This document shows positions 8,824-17,792 of a stretch of DNA of 64,000 nt, in pieces (position 1 is the first letter of the stretch; every line of letters starts with the position of its first letter). The stretch covers positions 8,277,001 to 8,341,000 of the forward strand of contig NZ_CP109485.1 of the NCBI RefSeq assembly GCF_035918235.1. Reading direction: 5' to 3'. The translations under genes and the position numbers were made by a program. The notes under the pieces were generated by a model. The model did not search any database. It was not told the DNA's origin and worked only from the letters and a program-made list of their open reading frames with translations. This stretch comes from Streptomyces sp. NBC_01445. GTDB lineage: Bacteria; Actinomycetota; Actinomycetes; Streptomycetales; Streptomycetaceae.

Positions 8824-9987
8824 ATGAGGCTGCTGCACACTTCCGACTGGCATCTCGGCCGGGCGTTCCACCGGGTGAACATGCTCGGCGCCCAGGCCGA
8901 GTTCATCGGTCACCTCGTCGCGACCGTCCGTGAGCGGGACGTCGACGCGGTGGTCGTGTCGGGCGACGTGTACGACCGCGCGGTGCCGCCTCTCGCCGCG
9001 GTCGAGCTGTTCGACGACGCCCTGCACCGCCTCGCCGAGCAGGGCATCCCCACGGTGATGATCTCCGGGAACCATGACTCGGCGCGCCGCCTCGGCGTCG
9101 GCGCCGGGCTCATCGGCCGCGCCGGCATCCACCTGCGCACCGACCCCGGCGCCTGCGCGACCCCTGTCCTGATCCCCGACGCCTCGGGTGACGTGGCCTT
9201 GTACGGACTGCCCTATCTCGAACCGGCGCTGGTGAAGGACGAGTTCGCGGTGTCGAAGCCGGGCCACGAGGCCGTCCTGGCCGCCGCCATGGACCGGGTG
9301 CGGGCCGATCTCGCCGAGCGCCCGGCAGGAACCCGGTCCGTCGTTCTCGCGCACGCCTTCGTCACCGGCGGCGAGGCCAGCGACAGCGAGCGCGACATCA
9401 CTGTCGGCGGAGTCGCCGCCGTCCCCTCCGGTGTCTTCGACGGCGTCGACTATGTGGCGCTCGGCCATCTGCACGGCAGCCAGGTCATCTCCGAGCGCGT
9501 GCGCTACTCCGGCTCGCCGCTCCCGTACTCCTTCTCCGAGGCCGACCACCGCAAGAGCATGTGGCTCGTCGACCTGGACGCGGACGGCTTCGCGTCCGCC
9601 GAGCGCGTCGACTGCCCGGTCCCCAGGCCGCTCGCCCGGATCCGCGGGGACCTCGCGGACCTGCTCACGCGCCCGGACCTCGCCACGCACGAGGAGGCAT
9701 GGGTCGAGGCCACCCTCACCGACCCGGTCAGGCCCGACGACCCCATGGCCCGCCTCACCGAGCGGTTCCCGCACACCCTCAGCCTCACCTTCGACCCGCA
9801 GCGCGCCCCCGAGGACCCCGACGTCTCGTACGCGCAGCGGCTCAAGGGGCGCGACGACCAGCAGATCGCGGAGGACTTCGTTTCCCACGTGCGCGGCGCC
9901 GGACCCGACGAGCGCGAGCGCGCCGTCCTGCGCGAGGCGCTCGACGCCGTACGCATCGACGACACCCGGCGCGAGGTCGCCCGATGA
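8824..9987 (+). CDS. sbcD: SbcD, nuclease subunit of SbcCD
   Basis: A 387-residue Mre11-type calcineurin-like phosphoesterase, the nuclease subunit that cuts hairpins and protein-blocked DNA ends. The metal-binding motifs appear in order: HTSDWHLGR (residues 5-13), VVSGDVYD, ISGNHDS, AHAF and LGHLHG. The C-terminus carries the capping domain and SbcC-binding region. It overlaps sbcC by 4 bp (ATGA), so the two are translationally coupled. TAGTCT ends 8 nt before the ATG and may be a promoter element. Confidence 0.96.
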   Translation: MRLLHTSDWHLGRAFHRVNMLGAQAEFIGHLVATVRERDVDAVVVSGDVYDRAVPPLAAVELFDDALHRLAEQGIPTVMISGNHDSARRLGVGAGLIGRAGIHLRTDPGACATPVLIPDASGDVALYGLPYLEPALVKDEFAVSKPGHEAVLAAAMDRVRADLAERPAGTRSVVLAHAFVTGGEASDSERDITVGGVAAVPSGVFDGVDYVALGHLHGSQVISERVRYSGSPLPYSFSEADHRKSMWLVDLDADGFASAERVDCPVPRPLARIRGDLADLLTRPDLATHEEAWVEATLTDPVRPDDPMARLTERFPHTLSLTFDPQRAPEDPDVSYAQRLKGRDDQQIAEDFVSHVRGAGPDERERAVLREALDAVRIDDTRREVAR

Positions 9988-12980
9988 GGCTCCACCGACT
10001 GCGGATCACCGCCTTCGGACCCTTCGGCGCAAGCCAGGAAGTCGACTTCGACGACCTGTCGTCGGCGGGCCTCTTCCTGCTCCACGGCCCGACGGGCGCC
10101 GGGAAGACCTCCGTCCTCGACGCCGTCTGCTACGCCCTGTACGGCTCGGTGCCCGGCGCCCGGCAGGGCGGCGGCCAGGGCACGTCCCTGCGCAGCGACC
10201 ACGCCGCGCCCGGTACGCGCACCGAGGTCGCCCTCGACCTCACCGTCGCGGGCCGCCGCCTGGAGCTGACCCGGCAGCCCCCGTGGGAGCGTCCCAAGAA
10301 GCGTGGCACGGGCACCACCACGGACAAGGCCCAGAGCTGGCTGCGCGAGTACGACGCCACGGCGGGCACCTGGAAGGACCTCAGCCGCTCCCACCAGGAG
10401 ATCGGCGAGGAGATCAGCCAGCTCCTCGGCATGAGCAAGGAACAGTTCTGCCAGGTCGTCCTGCTGCCGCAGGGGGACTTCGCGCGGTTCCTGCGGGCCG
10501 ACGCCGAAGCCCGCGGCAAGCTCCTCGGCCGGCTCTTCGACACCCGGCGCTTCGCCGCGGCCGAGCAGCGGCTCGCCGAGCGGCGCCGCGCCGCCGAGAG
10601 CGAAGTGCGCGCGGCGGACGCCGAGTTGCTCGCCGACGCCCACCGTATGCAGCAGGCCGCAGGGAACATAGTCGAACTGCCCGCCACCGACGCCGCGCCC
10701 GGCGACCCCGGGCTCGCCGACTCCGTCCTCACCTGGGCCGCCGTCGCCCGCTCCACCACCCGCGAGCGGCTCACCGTCGCGCACCTCGCGCTGACCGCCG
10801 CCGACGCGGCCCGCACCGAGGCGCAGCGCGACCTGGCCGGCGTACAGGAAGTGCAGCGGCTGCAGCGGCGGTTCGAGGAGGCGCGGGAGCGGGCCGCTCG
10901 GCTCGACGAGCGTGCCGACGAACACCGGCGGGTCCAGGAGCGCATGGCGTGGGGCCGCAAGGCCGAGGCCGTCGCCCCCGCACTCGCGCTGCGCGAGGCC
11001 GCGGAAACCGAACACCGCAGGGCCACGAGCGAGGACACACGCGCGCGTGCCGCGCTGCCCGAGTCGTACGACGGCGCCGGCGCGGCGGGCCTCGCGACCG
11101 CCGCGCGGAAGGCGGCCGAGGAGCTGGGCGGCCTGGAGTCCGCCCGGCGCGCCGAGCTGCGCCTGACGGAACTCGCCGGGCAGCGCCACGGACTCGACCG
11201 CGAGGAGCGCGCCGACGACGAACTGCTCCAGGACGCGGCGAGCTGGCTCGACGGCTGGGACAGCGCCCGGGCCGCGCTCCAGGAAGCCGTCGAGTCCGCG
11301 CAGGACGCCGCGACGCGCGCCGAACACCTGGTGGGTCAACTGGAGCCCGCGCAGCAGAAGCTGGAGTCCGCCCGGCGCCGCGACCGGCTCACCGGCGAGG
11401 CCGCCGACGCCCGGACCCGCACCCTGCGCGCCCGCGAGGAAGCCGCGGCCGCCCATGAGCACTGGCTCGGCCTCAAGGAACAGCGGCTGAACGGGATCGC
11501 GGCCGAGCTGGCCGCGCAGCTCGTCCCCGGCGAGAGCTGCGCGGTGTGCGGGTCCACCGACCACCCCGACCCCATGCGCAAGACCGCGGAGCACGTGGGC
11601 CGCGACGCCGAGGAGTCCGCCCTCGCCGCGTACCGCCGCGCGGACGACGCGCGCACCGCGCAGGAGAGCCGGCTCGCCGCAGTGCGCGAGTCGCTCGCCG
11701 CCGCGACGGCCGCCGCCGGAGAGGCATCCGCCCTGGAACTCGCCGATGCGGCCGACGAGTTGCGCGCGCGACACGCCGAGGCGCGCGGCCTCGCCTCCGG
11801 GCTGCACGCCGCGCGTGAGGCCCTCGGTCAGGCGGAGGGCGAGCACGACCGCAGACTCGCCGCGCAGCAGGAAGCCGCACGTCGCGCCGTCGCCCGCGCC
11901 ACCCTGCGCGAGAGTGTCGACCGCGAACAGGGCGTCCTGGAGCGTGAGTTGGCCCAGGCGCGCGGGTCGGAGGCCAGTGTGGGTGCGCGCGCCGTGCAGC
12001 TGGAACGCCTCGCCGCGCAGCTCACGGCCGCCGCGGACGCCGCCCGGGGCGCCGACGAGGCCGCCAAACGGCTCAAGGACGCGGACGCGCGACTCGCCGA
12101 CGCGGCCTTCCGCGCCGGGTTCGACACGCCGGAGGCCGCCGGCGCCGCCCTCCTGGACGACGCCCAGCATCGGGAGCTGCAACACCGGCTCGACGCCCGC
12201 CAGTCCGAGGAGGCCGCGGTGCGCGCCGTACTCGCCGAGGACGACACCGCGGCGGCGGCCCGGCAGGCGCCCGCCGATGTGGCCGCGGCGCTGTATGCCG
12301 CCGAGGCGGCCGACCGACGGGTGCGCGAGGCGGCCTCCGCGCGCGACGACGCGGCCCGCCGCTGCACCGAGATCGACCGGCTCTCGGCCCGCTGCGCCAC
12401 GGCGGTGCGACGGCTCGCACCGCTGCGCGCCGCGTACGACCGCGTGGCGCGCATGGCAGGCCTCGCGGCTGGGACGTCCGCGGACAACGAGCGCAAGATG
12501 CGCCTGGAGTCCTATGTGCTCGCGGCCCGGCTCGAACAGGTCGCGGCCGCCGCGACCGCGCGGCTGGCCCGCATGTCGTCGGGCCGCTACACGCTCGTGC
12601 ACTCCGACGGCCGTTCGGGGCGCGGCCGTTCGGGCCTCGGCCTGCATGTCGTCGACGCATGGACGGGGCGCGAACGGGACACCGCGACACTCTCCGGCGG
12701 CGAGACGTTCTTCGCGTCGCTCGCCCTCGCCCTCGGCCTCGCGGACGTCGTCACGGACGAGGCGGGCGGCGTCCGCCTCGACACACTCTTCATCGACGAG
12801 GGCTTCGGCAGCCTCGACGACCAGACCCTGGACGAGGTGCTCGACGTCCTGGACTCCCTGCGCGAGCGGGACCGCAGCGTCGGCATCGTCAGCCACGTCG
12901 CCGACCTGCGGCGCCGGGTGCACGCGCAGCTGGAGATCGTGAAGGGGCGGTCGGGTTCGGTCGTACGGCAGCGGACCTGA
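9984..12980 (+). CDS. sbcC: SbcC, SMC-like ATPase subunit of SbcCD
   Basis: A 998-residue Rad50-type ATPase that tethers DNA ends and gates the SbcD nuclease. The Walker A motif GPTGAGKT is at residues 35-42. Two long Ala/Glu/Arg-rich coiled-coil arms flank a zinc-hook CAVCG motif near residue 517. The C-terminal lobe has the signature LSGGETFFASLALALG and Walker B LFIDEGFGSLD. The ATG at 9984, overlapping the sbcD stop, is chosen; the open frame extends upstream only as an antisense-like shadow of sbcD. Length is normal for actinobacterial SbcC. Confidence 0.97.
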   Translation: MRLHRLRITAFGPFGASQEVDFDDLSSAGLFLLHGPTGAGKTSVLDAVCYALYGSVPGARQGGGQGTSLRSDHAAPGTRTEVALDLTVAGRRLELTRQPPWERPKKRGTGTTTDKAQSWLREYDATAGTWKDLSRSHQEIGEEISQLLGMSKEQFCQVVLLPQGDFARFLRADAEARGKLLGRLFDTRRFAAAEQRLAERRRAAESEVRAADAELLADAHRMQQAAGNIVELPATDAAPGDPGLADSVLTWAAVARSTTRERLTVAHLALTAADAARTEAQRDLAGVQEVQRLQRRFEEARERAARLDERADEHRRVQERMAWGRKAEAVAPALALREAAETEHRRATSEDTRARAALPESYDGAGAAGLATAARKAAEELGGLESARRAELRLTELAGQRHGLDREERADDELLQDAASWLDGWDSARAALQEAVESAQDAATRAEHLVGQLEPAQQKLESARRRDRLTGEAADARTRTLRAREEAAAAHEHWLGLKEQRLNGIAAELAAQLVPGESCAVCGSTDHPDPMRKTAEHVGRDAEESALAAYRRADDARTAQESRLAAVRESLAAATAAAGEASALELADAADELRARHAEARGLASGLHAAREALGQAEGEHDRRLAAQQEAARRAVARATLRESVDREQGVLERELAQARGSEASVGARAVQLERLAAQLTAAADAARGADEAAKRLKDADARLADAAFRAGFDTPEAAGAALLDDAQHRELQHRLDARQSEEAAVRAVLAEDDTAAAARQAPADVAAALYAAEAADRRVREAASARDDAARRCTEIDRLSARCATAVRRLAPLRAAYDRVARMAGLAAGTSADNERKMRLESYVLAARLEQVAAAATARLARMSSGRYTLVHSDGRSGRGRSGLGLHVVDAWTGRERDTATLSGGETFFASLALALGLADVVTDEAGGVRLDTLFIDEGFGSLDDQTLDEVLDVLDSLRERDRSVGIVSHVADLRRRVHAQLEIVKGRSGSVVRQRT

Positions 12981-12998
12981 GCCACTTTCGGCGGCGGG

Positions 12999-13454
12999 TC
13001 AGTGGCCGAGCGGCCGCCGGGGCAGTGGGGACGAGTAGACCACGCTGGTCGTCACCGAGCCGAGCGCGCCGATCCTGCCGGAGACCTCCTCCAGGTGCTT
13101 CATCGAGCGGGCCGCGACCTTGATGACGAAGCAGTCGTCGCCGGTGACGTGGTGCGCCTCCAGGATCTCCGGCGTCACCTCGACGAGGTCGTGGAACGGC
13201 TTGTAGTGCCCGTTCGGATAGCGCAGCCGTACGAACGCCAGGATGGGCAGGCCGATCCGCTCGGGGACGACCACCGCCGCGTACCCCGCGATCACCCCGG
13301 CCTCCTCGAGGCGCTTCACCCGCTCGGTGACGGCGCTCGCGGACATGGAGACGGCCCGGGCGAGCTCGGCGTAGCTCGCCCGGCCCTCGCGCTGGAGGAC
13401 GTCGAGGATGCGCCAGTCGGTGGCGTCGGGGGTGTACGGGGATTCACCGGTCAT
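12999..13454 (-). CDS. Lrp/AsnC-family regulator (adjacent to rhodanese)
   Basis: A 151-residue regulator: AsnC-type helix-turn-helix at about residues 8-60 (DATDWRILDVLQREGRASYAELARAVSMSASAVTERVKRLEEAGVI) and a RAM ligand-binding domain at about 70-145. The ATG at 13454 is chosen over an upstream start 12 codons earlier because the conserved domain begins shortly after it. It is divergent from a rhodanese gene, with an inverted repeat between them, so it probably controls that gene and itself, perhaps in response to an amino acid. Confidence 0.9.
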   Translation of the reverse strand: MTGESPYTPDATDWRILDVLQREGRASYAELARAVSMSASAVTERVKRLEEAGVIAGYAAVVVPERIGLPILAFVRLRYPNGHYKPFHDLVEVTPEILEAHHVTGDDCFVIKVAARSMKHLEEVSGRIGALGSVTTSVVYSSPLPRRPLGH

Positions 13455-13474
13455 GCGGCAGGAATAGCAGGGAC

Positions 13475-13506
13475 ATCCCCGGCAGATCAAGGGTGATGCC
13501 GGGGAT
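13475..13506. promoter_or_regulatory. 10-bp inverted repeat between Lrp and rhodanese genes
   Basis: ATCCCCGGCA at 13475-13484 is repeated inverted as TGCCGGGGAT at 13497-13506, separated by 12 bp. It lies between the divergent starts at 13454 and 13601. It could be an Lrp operator or a hairpin in the long rhodanese leader. Confidence 0.5.
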
Positions 13507-13600
13507 CGTCACTTCAGGAAGATCGTCAGGGACCATAGATTTCTGGTCGAGGGCGGCACGGTCGTGCGGCCCGCAGCGATCCGCCCGGGAGGCCGACATC

Positions 13601-14086
13601 ATGACCGCGACCACCACCGTCACCCCCAACTCCGTGCTCCGTGTGCCCCCGGCGTCCCCCGCCGCAGCCGCCGCACACTTCGGCGCGAGCCTCGCCTTCC
13701 ACGCCGATGTGTCCGACGTCGCCTCGGCGCTCGCCGCGGACGGGGACCCGGGCTTCGTCGTCATCGACACCCGCTCCACCGCCTCGTGGGACCAGGGGCA
13801 CGTACCCGGCGCGGTCCACCTGCCCACCGCGCTCATCGCCGAGCAGGCCGAACAGCTCCTCGACAGGTCCGTGCCCGTCGTCACGTACTGCTGGGGCCCG
13901 GGCTGCAACGGCGCCACGCGCGCCGCTCTCGCCCTCGCCGAACTCGGCTTCCAGGTCAAGGAGATGCTCGGCGGCTTCGAGTACTGGGCGCGGGAGGGCT
14001 TCGCCTACGAGACGTGGGAGGGGCCCGCGCAGCGCGACGCCGACCCGCTGACGGCGCCGGTGGACTCGGACGACTGCGGCTGCTGA
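13601..14086 (+). CDS. Rhodanese-domain sulfurtransferase
   Basis: A 161-residue single-domain rhodanese. The pattern FVVIDTRSTASWDQGHVPGAVHLP leads to the active-site loop VVTYCWGPGCNGATRAA, with the catalytic Cys at residue 97 and a second Cys at 102. The ATG at 13601 follows a GGGAGGC ribosome binding site. The C-terminus ends DDCGC, adding two further cysteines. Such proteins carry persulfide sulfur; the acceptor is unknown. Control by the divergent Lrp-type regulator is likely from context. Confidence 0.92.
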   Translation: MTATTTVTPNSVLRVPPASPAAAAAHFGASLAFHADVSDVASALAADGDPGFVVIDTRSTASWDQGHVPGAVHLPTALIAEQAEQLLDRSVPVVTYCWGPGCNGATRAALALAELGFQVKEMLGGFEYWAREGFAYETWEGPAQRDADPLTAPVDSDDCGC

Positions 14087-14105
14087 GCGAGCGCCGGGAC
14101 GGATG

Positions 14106-14139
14106 TGCGGGCGGCAGCCGCCAAGTGCCGCCGCCCGCA
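14106..14139. terminator. Bidirectional hairpin terminator
   Basis: TGCGGGCGGC (14106-14115) pairs with GCCGCCCGCA (14130-14139) across a 14-nt loop. It lies between the convergent rhodanese and DUF885 genes, where a shared terminator is expected. There is no clear T-run, as is common in Streptomyces. Confidence 0.7.
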
Positions 14140-14145
14140 GTCGGG

Positions 14146-15849
14146 TTACAGCTGGGACAGCTCGTCCACCAGGTCGTCCAGGCCGAGCGATCCCTGCGAG
14201 AGAGCCGCCATGTGCCAGGCCTTCGCGTCGAACGCGTCCCCGTGCCTCGCCTGCGCGCCCGCGCGGCCGAGCAGCCACGCGCGCTCGCCCAGCTTGTAGC
14301 CGATCGCCTGCCCGGGGATGGACAGATAGCGGGTCAGCTCGCTCTCCACGAAGTCCGCGGGCCGGCTGCTGTGCGCGCCGAAGAACTCCTGCGCGAGGGC
14401 GGGCGTCCATCGCTCGCCCGGGTGGAACGGCGAGTCCGCCGGGATCTCCAGCTCCAGATGCATGCCGATGTCGACGATGACGCGGGTCGCGCGCATCATC
14501 TGCGCGTCCAGATATCCGAGCCGCCGCTCGGCGTCCGTGAGGAAGCCCAGCTCGTCCATCAGACGCTCCGCGTACAGCGCCCACCCCTCGGCGTTGGCGC
14601 TCACCATGCCGACGCTCGCCTGGTAGCGGGAGAGGCTGTCCGCGACGTGCGTCCACTGCGCGATCTGGAGATGGTGACCGGGTACGCCCTCGTGGTACCA
14701 GGTGGAGACCAGGTCGTAGACGGGGAACCGGGTCTGGCCCATCGTCGGCAGCCAGGTGCGCCCCGGCCGCGTGAAGTCCTCCGACGGCGCCGTGTAGTAG
14801 GGCGCCGCGGCGCTGCCCGCCGGGGCGATCATGGACTCCACCTTCCGTACCCGCTCCGCGAGTTCGAAGTGCGTGCCGTCGAGGGCCTCGATCGCCTCGT
14901 CCATCACGCCCTGGAGCCAGCGCTGCACCTCCTCCACGCCCTCGATGTGCGTGCCGTGCTCGTCGAGGTGCGCGAGCGCCACCCACGGCGTCGCGGCACC
15001 GGGCAGGATCTTCTCCGCCTCGGTCCTCATCTCGCCGAGCAGGCGGTGGTACTCCGCCCAGCCGTACGCGTACGCCTCGTCGAGGTCGAGGTCCGTGCCG
15101 TTGTAGTAGCGCGACCAGCGGGCGTACCGCTCGCGGCCCACCGTGTCGGGCGAGCCCTCGATCGCGGGCGCGTACACGTCGCGCATCCAGTCGCGCAGCT
15201 CGACCACCGCGGCCGTCGCGGCGCTGCCGGCCTCGTCGAGCTCGGCGCGCAGCGCGTCGGGCCCGTCCGCGGTGAAGTCCTCGAACCAGCCGCGCCCTTC
15301 GCCCGCCCACTCGGTGAGCTGCCCGATGAACGTGGCGGTCGGCCGCGGTCCGCCGTGGAGCTTCTTCTCCAGGCCCAGCGACAGCGTCTCGCGGTACCCG
15401 GCGAGCGCCCCGGGCACGGCGCGCAGCCGCTCCGCGACGGCCGCCCAGTCCGCGTCCGTCGCGGTCGGCGTGAGGGTGAACACCTCCCGCATGTTGTGGA
15501 CGGGCCCGCCCAGATTGGTGACGGCCCGCAGGTTCTCCTCGGCGTCGTGCACGGCGATCTCGGCCGTGAGCCGCTCCCGCAGGAGCCGGCCGCAGCGGCG
15601 CTCGGCCGCGCTGTCGGCCCCGGGCCTGCGCTCGGCCTCGTCGAGCCGCGCGAGGGTGGCCCGCGCGAGATCGGCGAGGGCCTCCTGGCCGGCCGGTGAG
15701 AGGTCGGGCAGCTTGCTGTGGCTCTCGGGCACGCCGAGGTAGGTGCCGGTGACGGGGTCGAGGGCGATGAGATCGTCGACGTAGGTGTCGGCGACTTCGC
15801 GCGGGAGCGGTCCGGTGACGGCTGCTGCTGTGGCTGACGAATCTGACAT
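14146..15849 (-). CDS. DUF885-family putative metallopeptidase
   Basis: A 567-residue cytoplasmic protein of the DUF885 family, distantly related to M32-like zinc peptidases. The hallmark WYHEGVPGHHLQIAQ (an HExxxHH-type motif) is at about residue 380, and DELGFLTDAERRLGYLDAQMMRATRVIVDIGMHLE matches the conserved C-terminal half. The ATG at 15849 is chosen because upstream residues are not conserved in type. It is mostly alpha-helical, with no signal peptide. Substrate unknown. Confidence 0.88.
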   Translation of the reverse strand: MSDSSATAAAVTGPLPREVADTYVDDLIALDPVTGTYLGVPESHSKLPDLSPAGQEALADLARATLARLDEAERRPGADSAAERRCGRLLRERLTAEIAVHDAEENLRAVTNLGGPVHNMREVFTLTPTATDADWAAVAERLRAVPGALAGYRETLSLGLEKKLHGGPRPTATFIGQLTEWAGEGRGWFEDFTADGPDALRAELDEAGSAATAAVVELRDWMRDVYAPAIEGSPDTVGRERYARWSRYYNGTDLDLDEAYAYGWAEYHRLLGEMRTEAEKILPGAATPWVALAHLDEHGTHIEGVEEVQRWLQGVMDEAIEALDGTHFELAERVRKVESMIAPAGSAAAPYYTAPSEDFTRPGRTWLPTMGQTRFPVYDLVSTWYHEGVPGHHLQIAQWTHVADSLSRYQASVGMVSANAEGWALYAERLMDELGFLTDAERRLGYLDAQMMRATRVIVDIGMHLELEIPADSPFHPGERWTPALAQEFFGAHSSRPADFVESELTRYLSIPGQAIGYKLGERAWLLGRAGAQARHGDAFDAKAWHMAALSQGSLGLDDLVDELSQL

Positions 15850-15884
15850 GCCGCCATCGTCGTACGGGGTGGGCGGCCGCGTCA

Positions 15885-16379
15885 TCAAGATTCACCGACG
15901 GCGTCGGCGGAGGGGGGCAGCAGCGGGCCGCACTCCCACTGCTGGAAGATCAGCCGCGTCTCGACGCGCGCCACCTCGCGGTGCGCCGTGAACTCGTCGA
16001 GTACCAGCCGCTGGAGGTCGGCGGTGTCGCGCACGGCGACATGCACCAAGTAGTCGTCGGGACCCGTCAGATGGAAGACGGACCGCGCTTCCGGCAGCGC
16101 CCGGATCCGTTCCACGAACGGGCCGACCAGCTCGCGCCGGTGCGGTCGCACCTGCACCGAGAGCAGCGCCTGGAGCCCGCGGCCCAGCTTCGCCGGGTCG
16201 AGGCGCAGCTGATGCCCGAGGATCACGCCGGACCGGCGCAGCCGCGTCACGCGGTCGAGGCAGGTGGACGGCGCGACGCCGACCTGCTCGGCGAGGTCCC
16301 GGTAGGTGACGCGGGCATCGTTCTGGAGGAGGCGCAGTATGTGCAGATCGACCGGATCAAGTACGACGGAATCAGCCAT
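15885..16379 (-). CDS. Lrp/AsnC-family regulator (adjacent to Cys/Met PLP enzyme)
   Basis: A 164-residue regulator with an AsnC-type helix-turn-helix at the N-terminus (LDPVDLHILRLLQNDARVTYRDLAEQVGVAPSTCLDRVTRLRRSGVI) and a RAM domain (about residues 68-145). It is divergent, by 60 bp, from a gamma-lyase/synthase-type PLP enzyme. This pairing suggests control by a sulfur amino acid or another substrate of that enzyme. Confidence 0.9.
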   Translation of the reverse strand: MADSVVLDPVDLHILRLLQNDARVTYRDLAEQVGVAPSTCLDRVTRLRRSGVILGHQLRLDPAKLGRGLQALLSVQVRPHRRELVGPFVERIRALPEARSVFHLTGPDDYLVHVAVRDTADLQRLVLDEFTAHREVARVETRLIFQQWECGPLLPPSADAVGES

Positions 16380-16439
16380 TGGCCGAACGTAGCACGGGGT
16401 TTGTCCGACGAACCCCGGCCGTTGTTCAGGCTGTCGCCC

Positions 16440-17651
16440 ATGGACAACGACCTGTATGCAGGGATGCGCCCGGGCCCCGCCCACGGGCGGGCCCTGGCCA
16501 CCGAAGCCGTGCACGCCGGCCGCGACGACCTCGCGGGTCTCGGTCTGCACGCCCCGCCCATCGACCTGTCCACCACGTACCCGTCGTACGACAGCCGCGG
16601 CGAGGCCGCCCGCATCGACGCGTTCGCGGCGGACGGCGTCGTCGACGAGGGCCCGCCGGTGTACGCACGGCTCGGCAATCCGACCGTAGGCCGCTTCGAG
16701 ACCGCGCTCGCCCGGCTCGAAGGCACCGAGAGCGCGGTCGCCTTCGCGAGCGGCATGGCGGCCCTGACCGCGGTGCTGCTCGTACGCAGCGGCGCCGGGC
16801 TGCGCCATGTCGTCGCCGTCCGGCCGCTGTACGGATGCAGCGACCACCTGCTCACCGCGGGGGCGCTCGGCACCGAGGTGACCTGGGTGGACCCGGCGGG
16901 CATCGCGGACGCGATCCGGCCCGACACCGGGCTCGTGATGGTGGAGTCACCCGCCAATCCGACGCTCGCCGAGCTCGATCTGCGGGCCGTGGCCCACTCG
17001 TGCGGAACGGTGCCGCTCCTTGCCGACAACACCTTCGCCACGCCGGTCCTCCAGCGGCCCGTCGAGCACGGCGCGCGGCTGGTGCTGCACAGCGCGACCA
17101 AGTTCCTCGGCGGGCACGGGGACGTCATGGGCGGCGTCGTGGCCTGCGACGAGGCGTTCGCCCGGCAGCTGCGCCAGGTGCGGTTCGCGACGGGCGGCGT
17201 GCTGCATCCGCTCGCCGGATATCTGCTCCTGCGCGGCCTCGCGACGCTGCCGGTGCGCGTCCGGGCGGCGTCGGCGACGGCGGCCGAACTGGCGGCGCGC
17301 CTGTCCGGTGACCCGCGGATCGCGCGTGTGCACTATCCGCGGATCGGCGGCGCGATGGTCGCCTTCGAGACCGTGGGCGACCCGCACGAGGTGATCCGCA
17401 CGGTCCGCCTGGTCACGCCCGCCGTCAGCCTCGGCAGCGTCGACTCGCTCATCCAGCACCCGGCGTCCATCAGCCACCGCATCGTCGACGCAGGCGACCG
17501 CAGGTCGGCGGGCGTGAGCGACCGGCTGCTGCGGCTTTCGGTGGGTCTTGAGGACGTCGAGGACCTGTGGGCGGACCTGGATCAGGCACTGGGGGAGCCG
17601 GGCGCTGTCACGGGGCGTGCGGCCGAGGCGTGCCTACGGGTGCCGGAGTGA
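16440..17651 (+). CDS. Cys/Met-metabolism PLP enzyme (gamma-lyase/synthase family)
   Basis: A 403-residue fold-type I PLP enzyme of the cystathionine gamma-synthase / methionine gamma-lyase family. It has YARLGNPTVGRFETALARLEGTESAVAFASGMAAL, the YGCSDHL cofactor region, ADNTFATP and the PLP lysine in HSATKFLGGHGDVMGG (about residue 221). The C-terminal SLGSVDSLIQHPAS is also typical. The loop after ARVHYPRIGG looks about 15-20 residues shorter than in most relatives, where a longer insertion precedes the (G)GMLSF-type strand. Exact substrate is not assignable. Likely controlled by the divergent Lrp-type gene. Confidence 0.88.
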   Translation: MDNDLYAGMRPGPAHGRALATEAVHAGRDDLAGLGLHAPPIDLSTTYPSYDSRGEAARIDAFAADGVVDEGPPVYARLGNPTVGRFETALARLEGTESAVAFASGMAALTAVLLVRSGAGLRHVVAVRPLYGCSDHLLTAGALGTEVTWVDPAGIADAIRPDTGLVMVESPANPTLAELDLRAVAHSCGTVPLLADNTFATPVLQRPVEHGARLVLHSATKFLGGHGDVMGGVVACDEAFARQLRQVRFATGGVLHPLAGYLLLRGLATLPVRVRAASATAAELAARLSGDPRIARVHYPRIGGAMVAFETVGDPHEVIRTVRLVTPAVSLGSVDSLIQHPASISHRIVDAGDRRSAGVSDRLLRLSVGLEDVEDLWADLDQALGEPGAVTGRAAEACLRVPE

Positions 17652-17689
17652 CGTAGAGGAGCTTGCCCGGACCGGAGAGAAGCAGGAGG

Positions 17690-17792
17690 GGACCGGTCCG
17701 GGCCGGACAGACGCAGGAGCGGACCGGTCCGGGCCGGCTCGCGCGGAGCCGGTCCCGGCCGGTCCGGACCTCAGCGCCGGTCCGGACCTCAG
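17690..17792. repeat. Short GC-rich direct repeats between convergent genes
   Basis: GGACCGGTCCGGGCCGG occurs at 17690-17706 and again at 17721-17737. GCCGGTCCGGACCTCAG then appears twice in tandem-like spacing (17758-17774 and 17776-17792). The units are self-complementary and can form several hairpins. They fill the gap between the convergent PLP-enzyme and GNAT genes, so they may act as a terminator; the last copy overlaps the GNAT stop codon. Confidence 0.65.

Noticed and set aside
9504..12923. Minus-strand open frame of 1139 codons opposite sbcC
   Set aside because: It is a high-GC antisense shadow: low-complexity residues, no motif, and the plus strand holds clear sbcD and sbcC.
13526..15895. 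Minus-strand open frame of 789 codons
   Set aside because: It overlaps the DUF885 gene in another frame and is Arg-rich with no recognisable domain.
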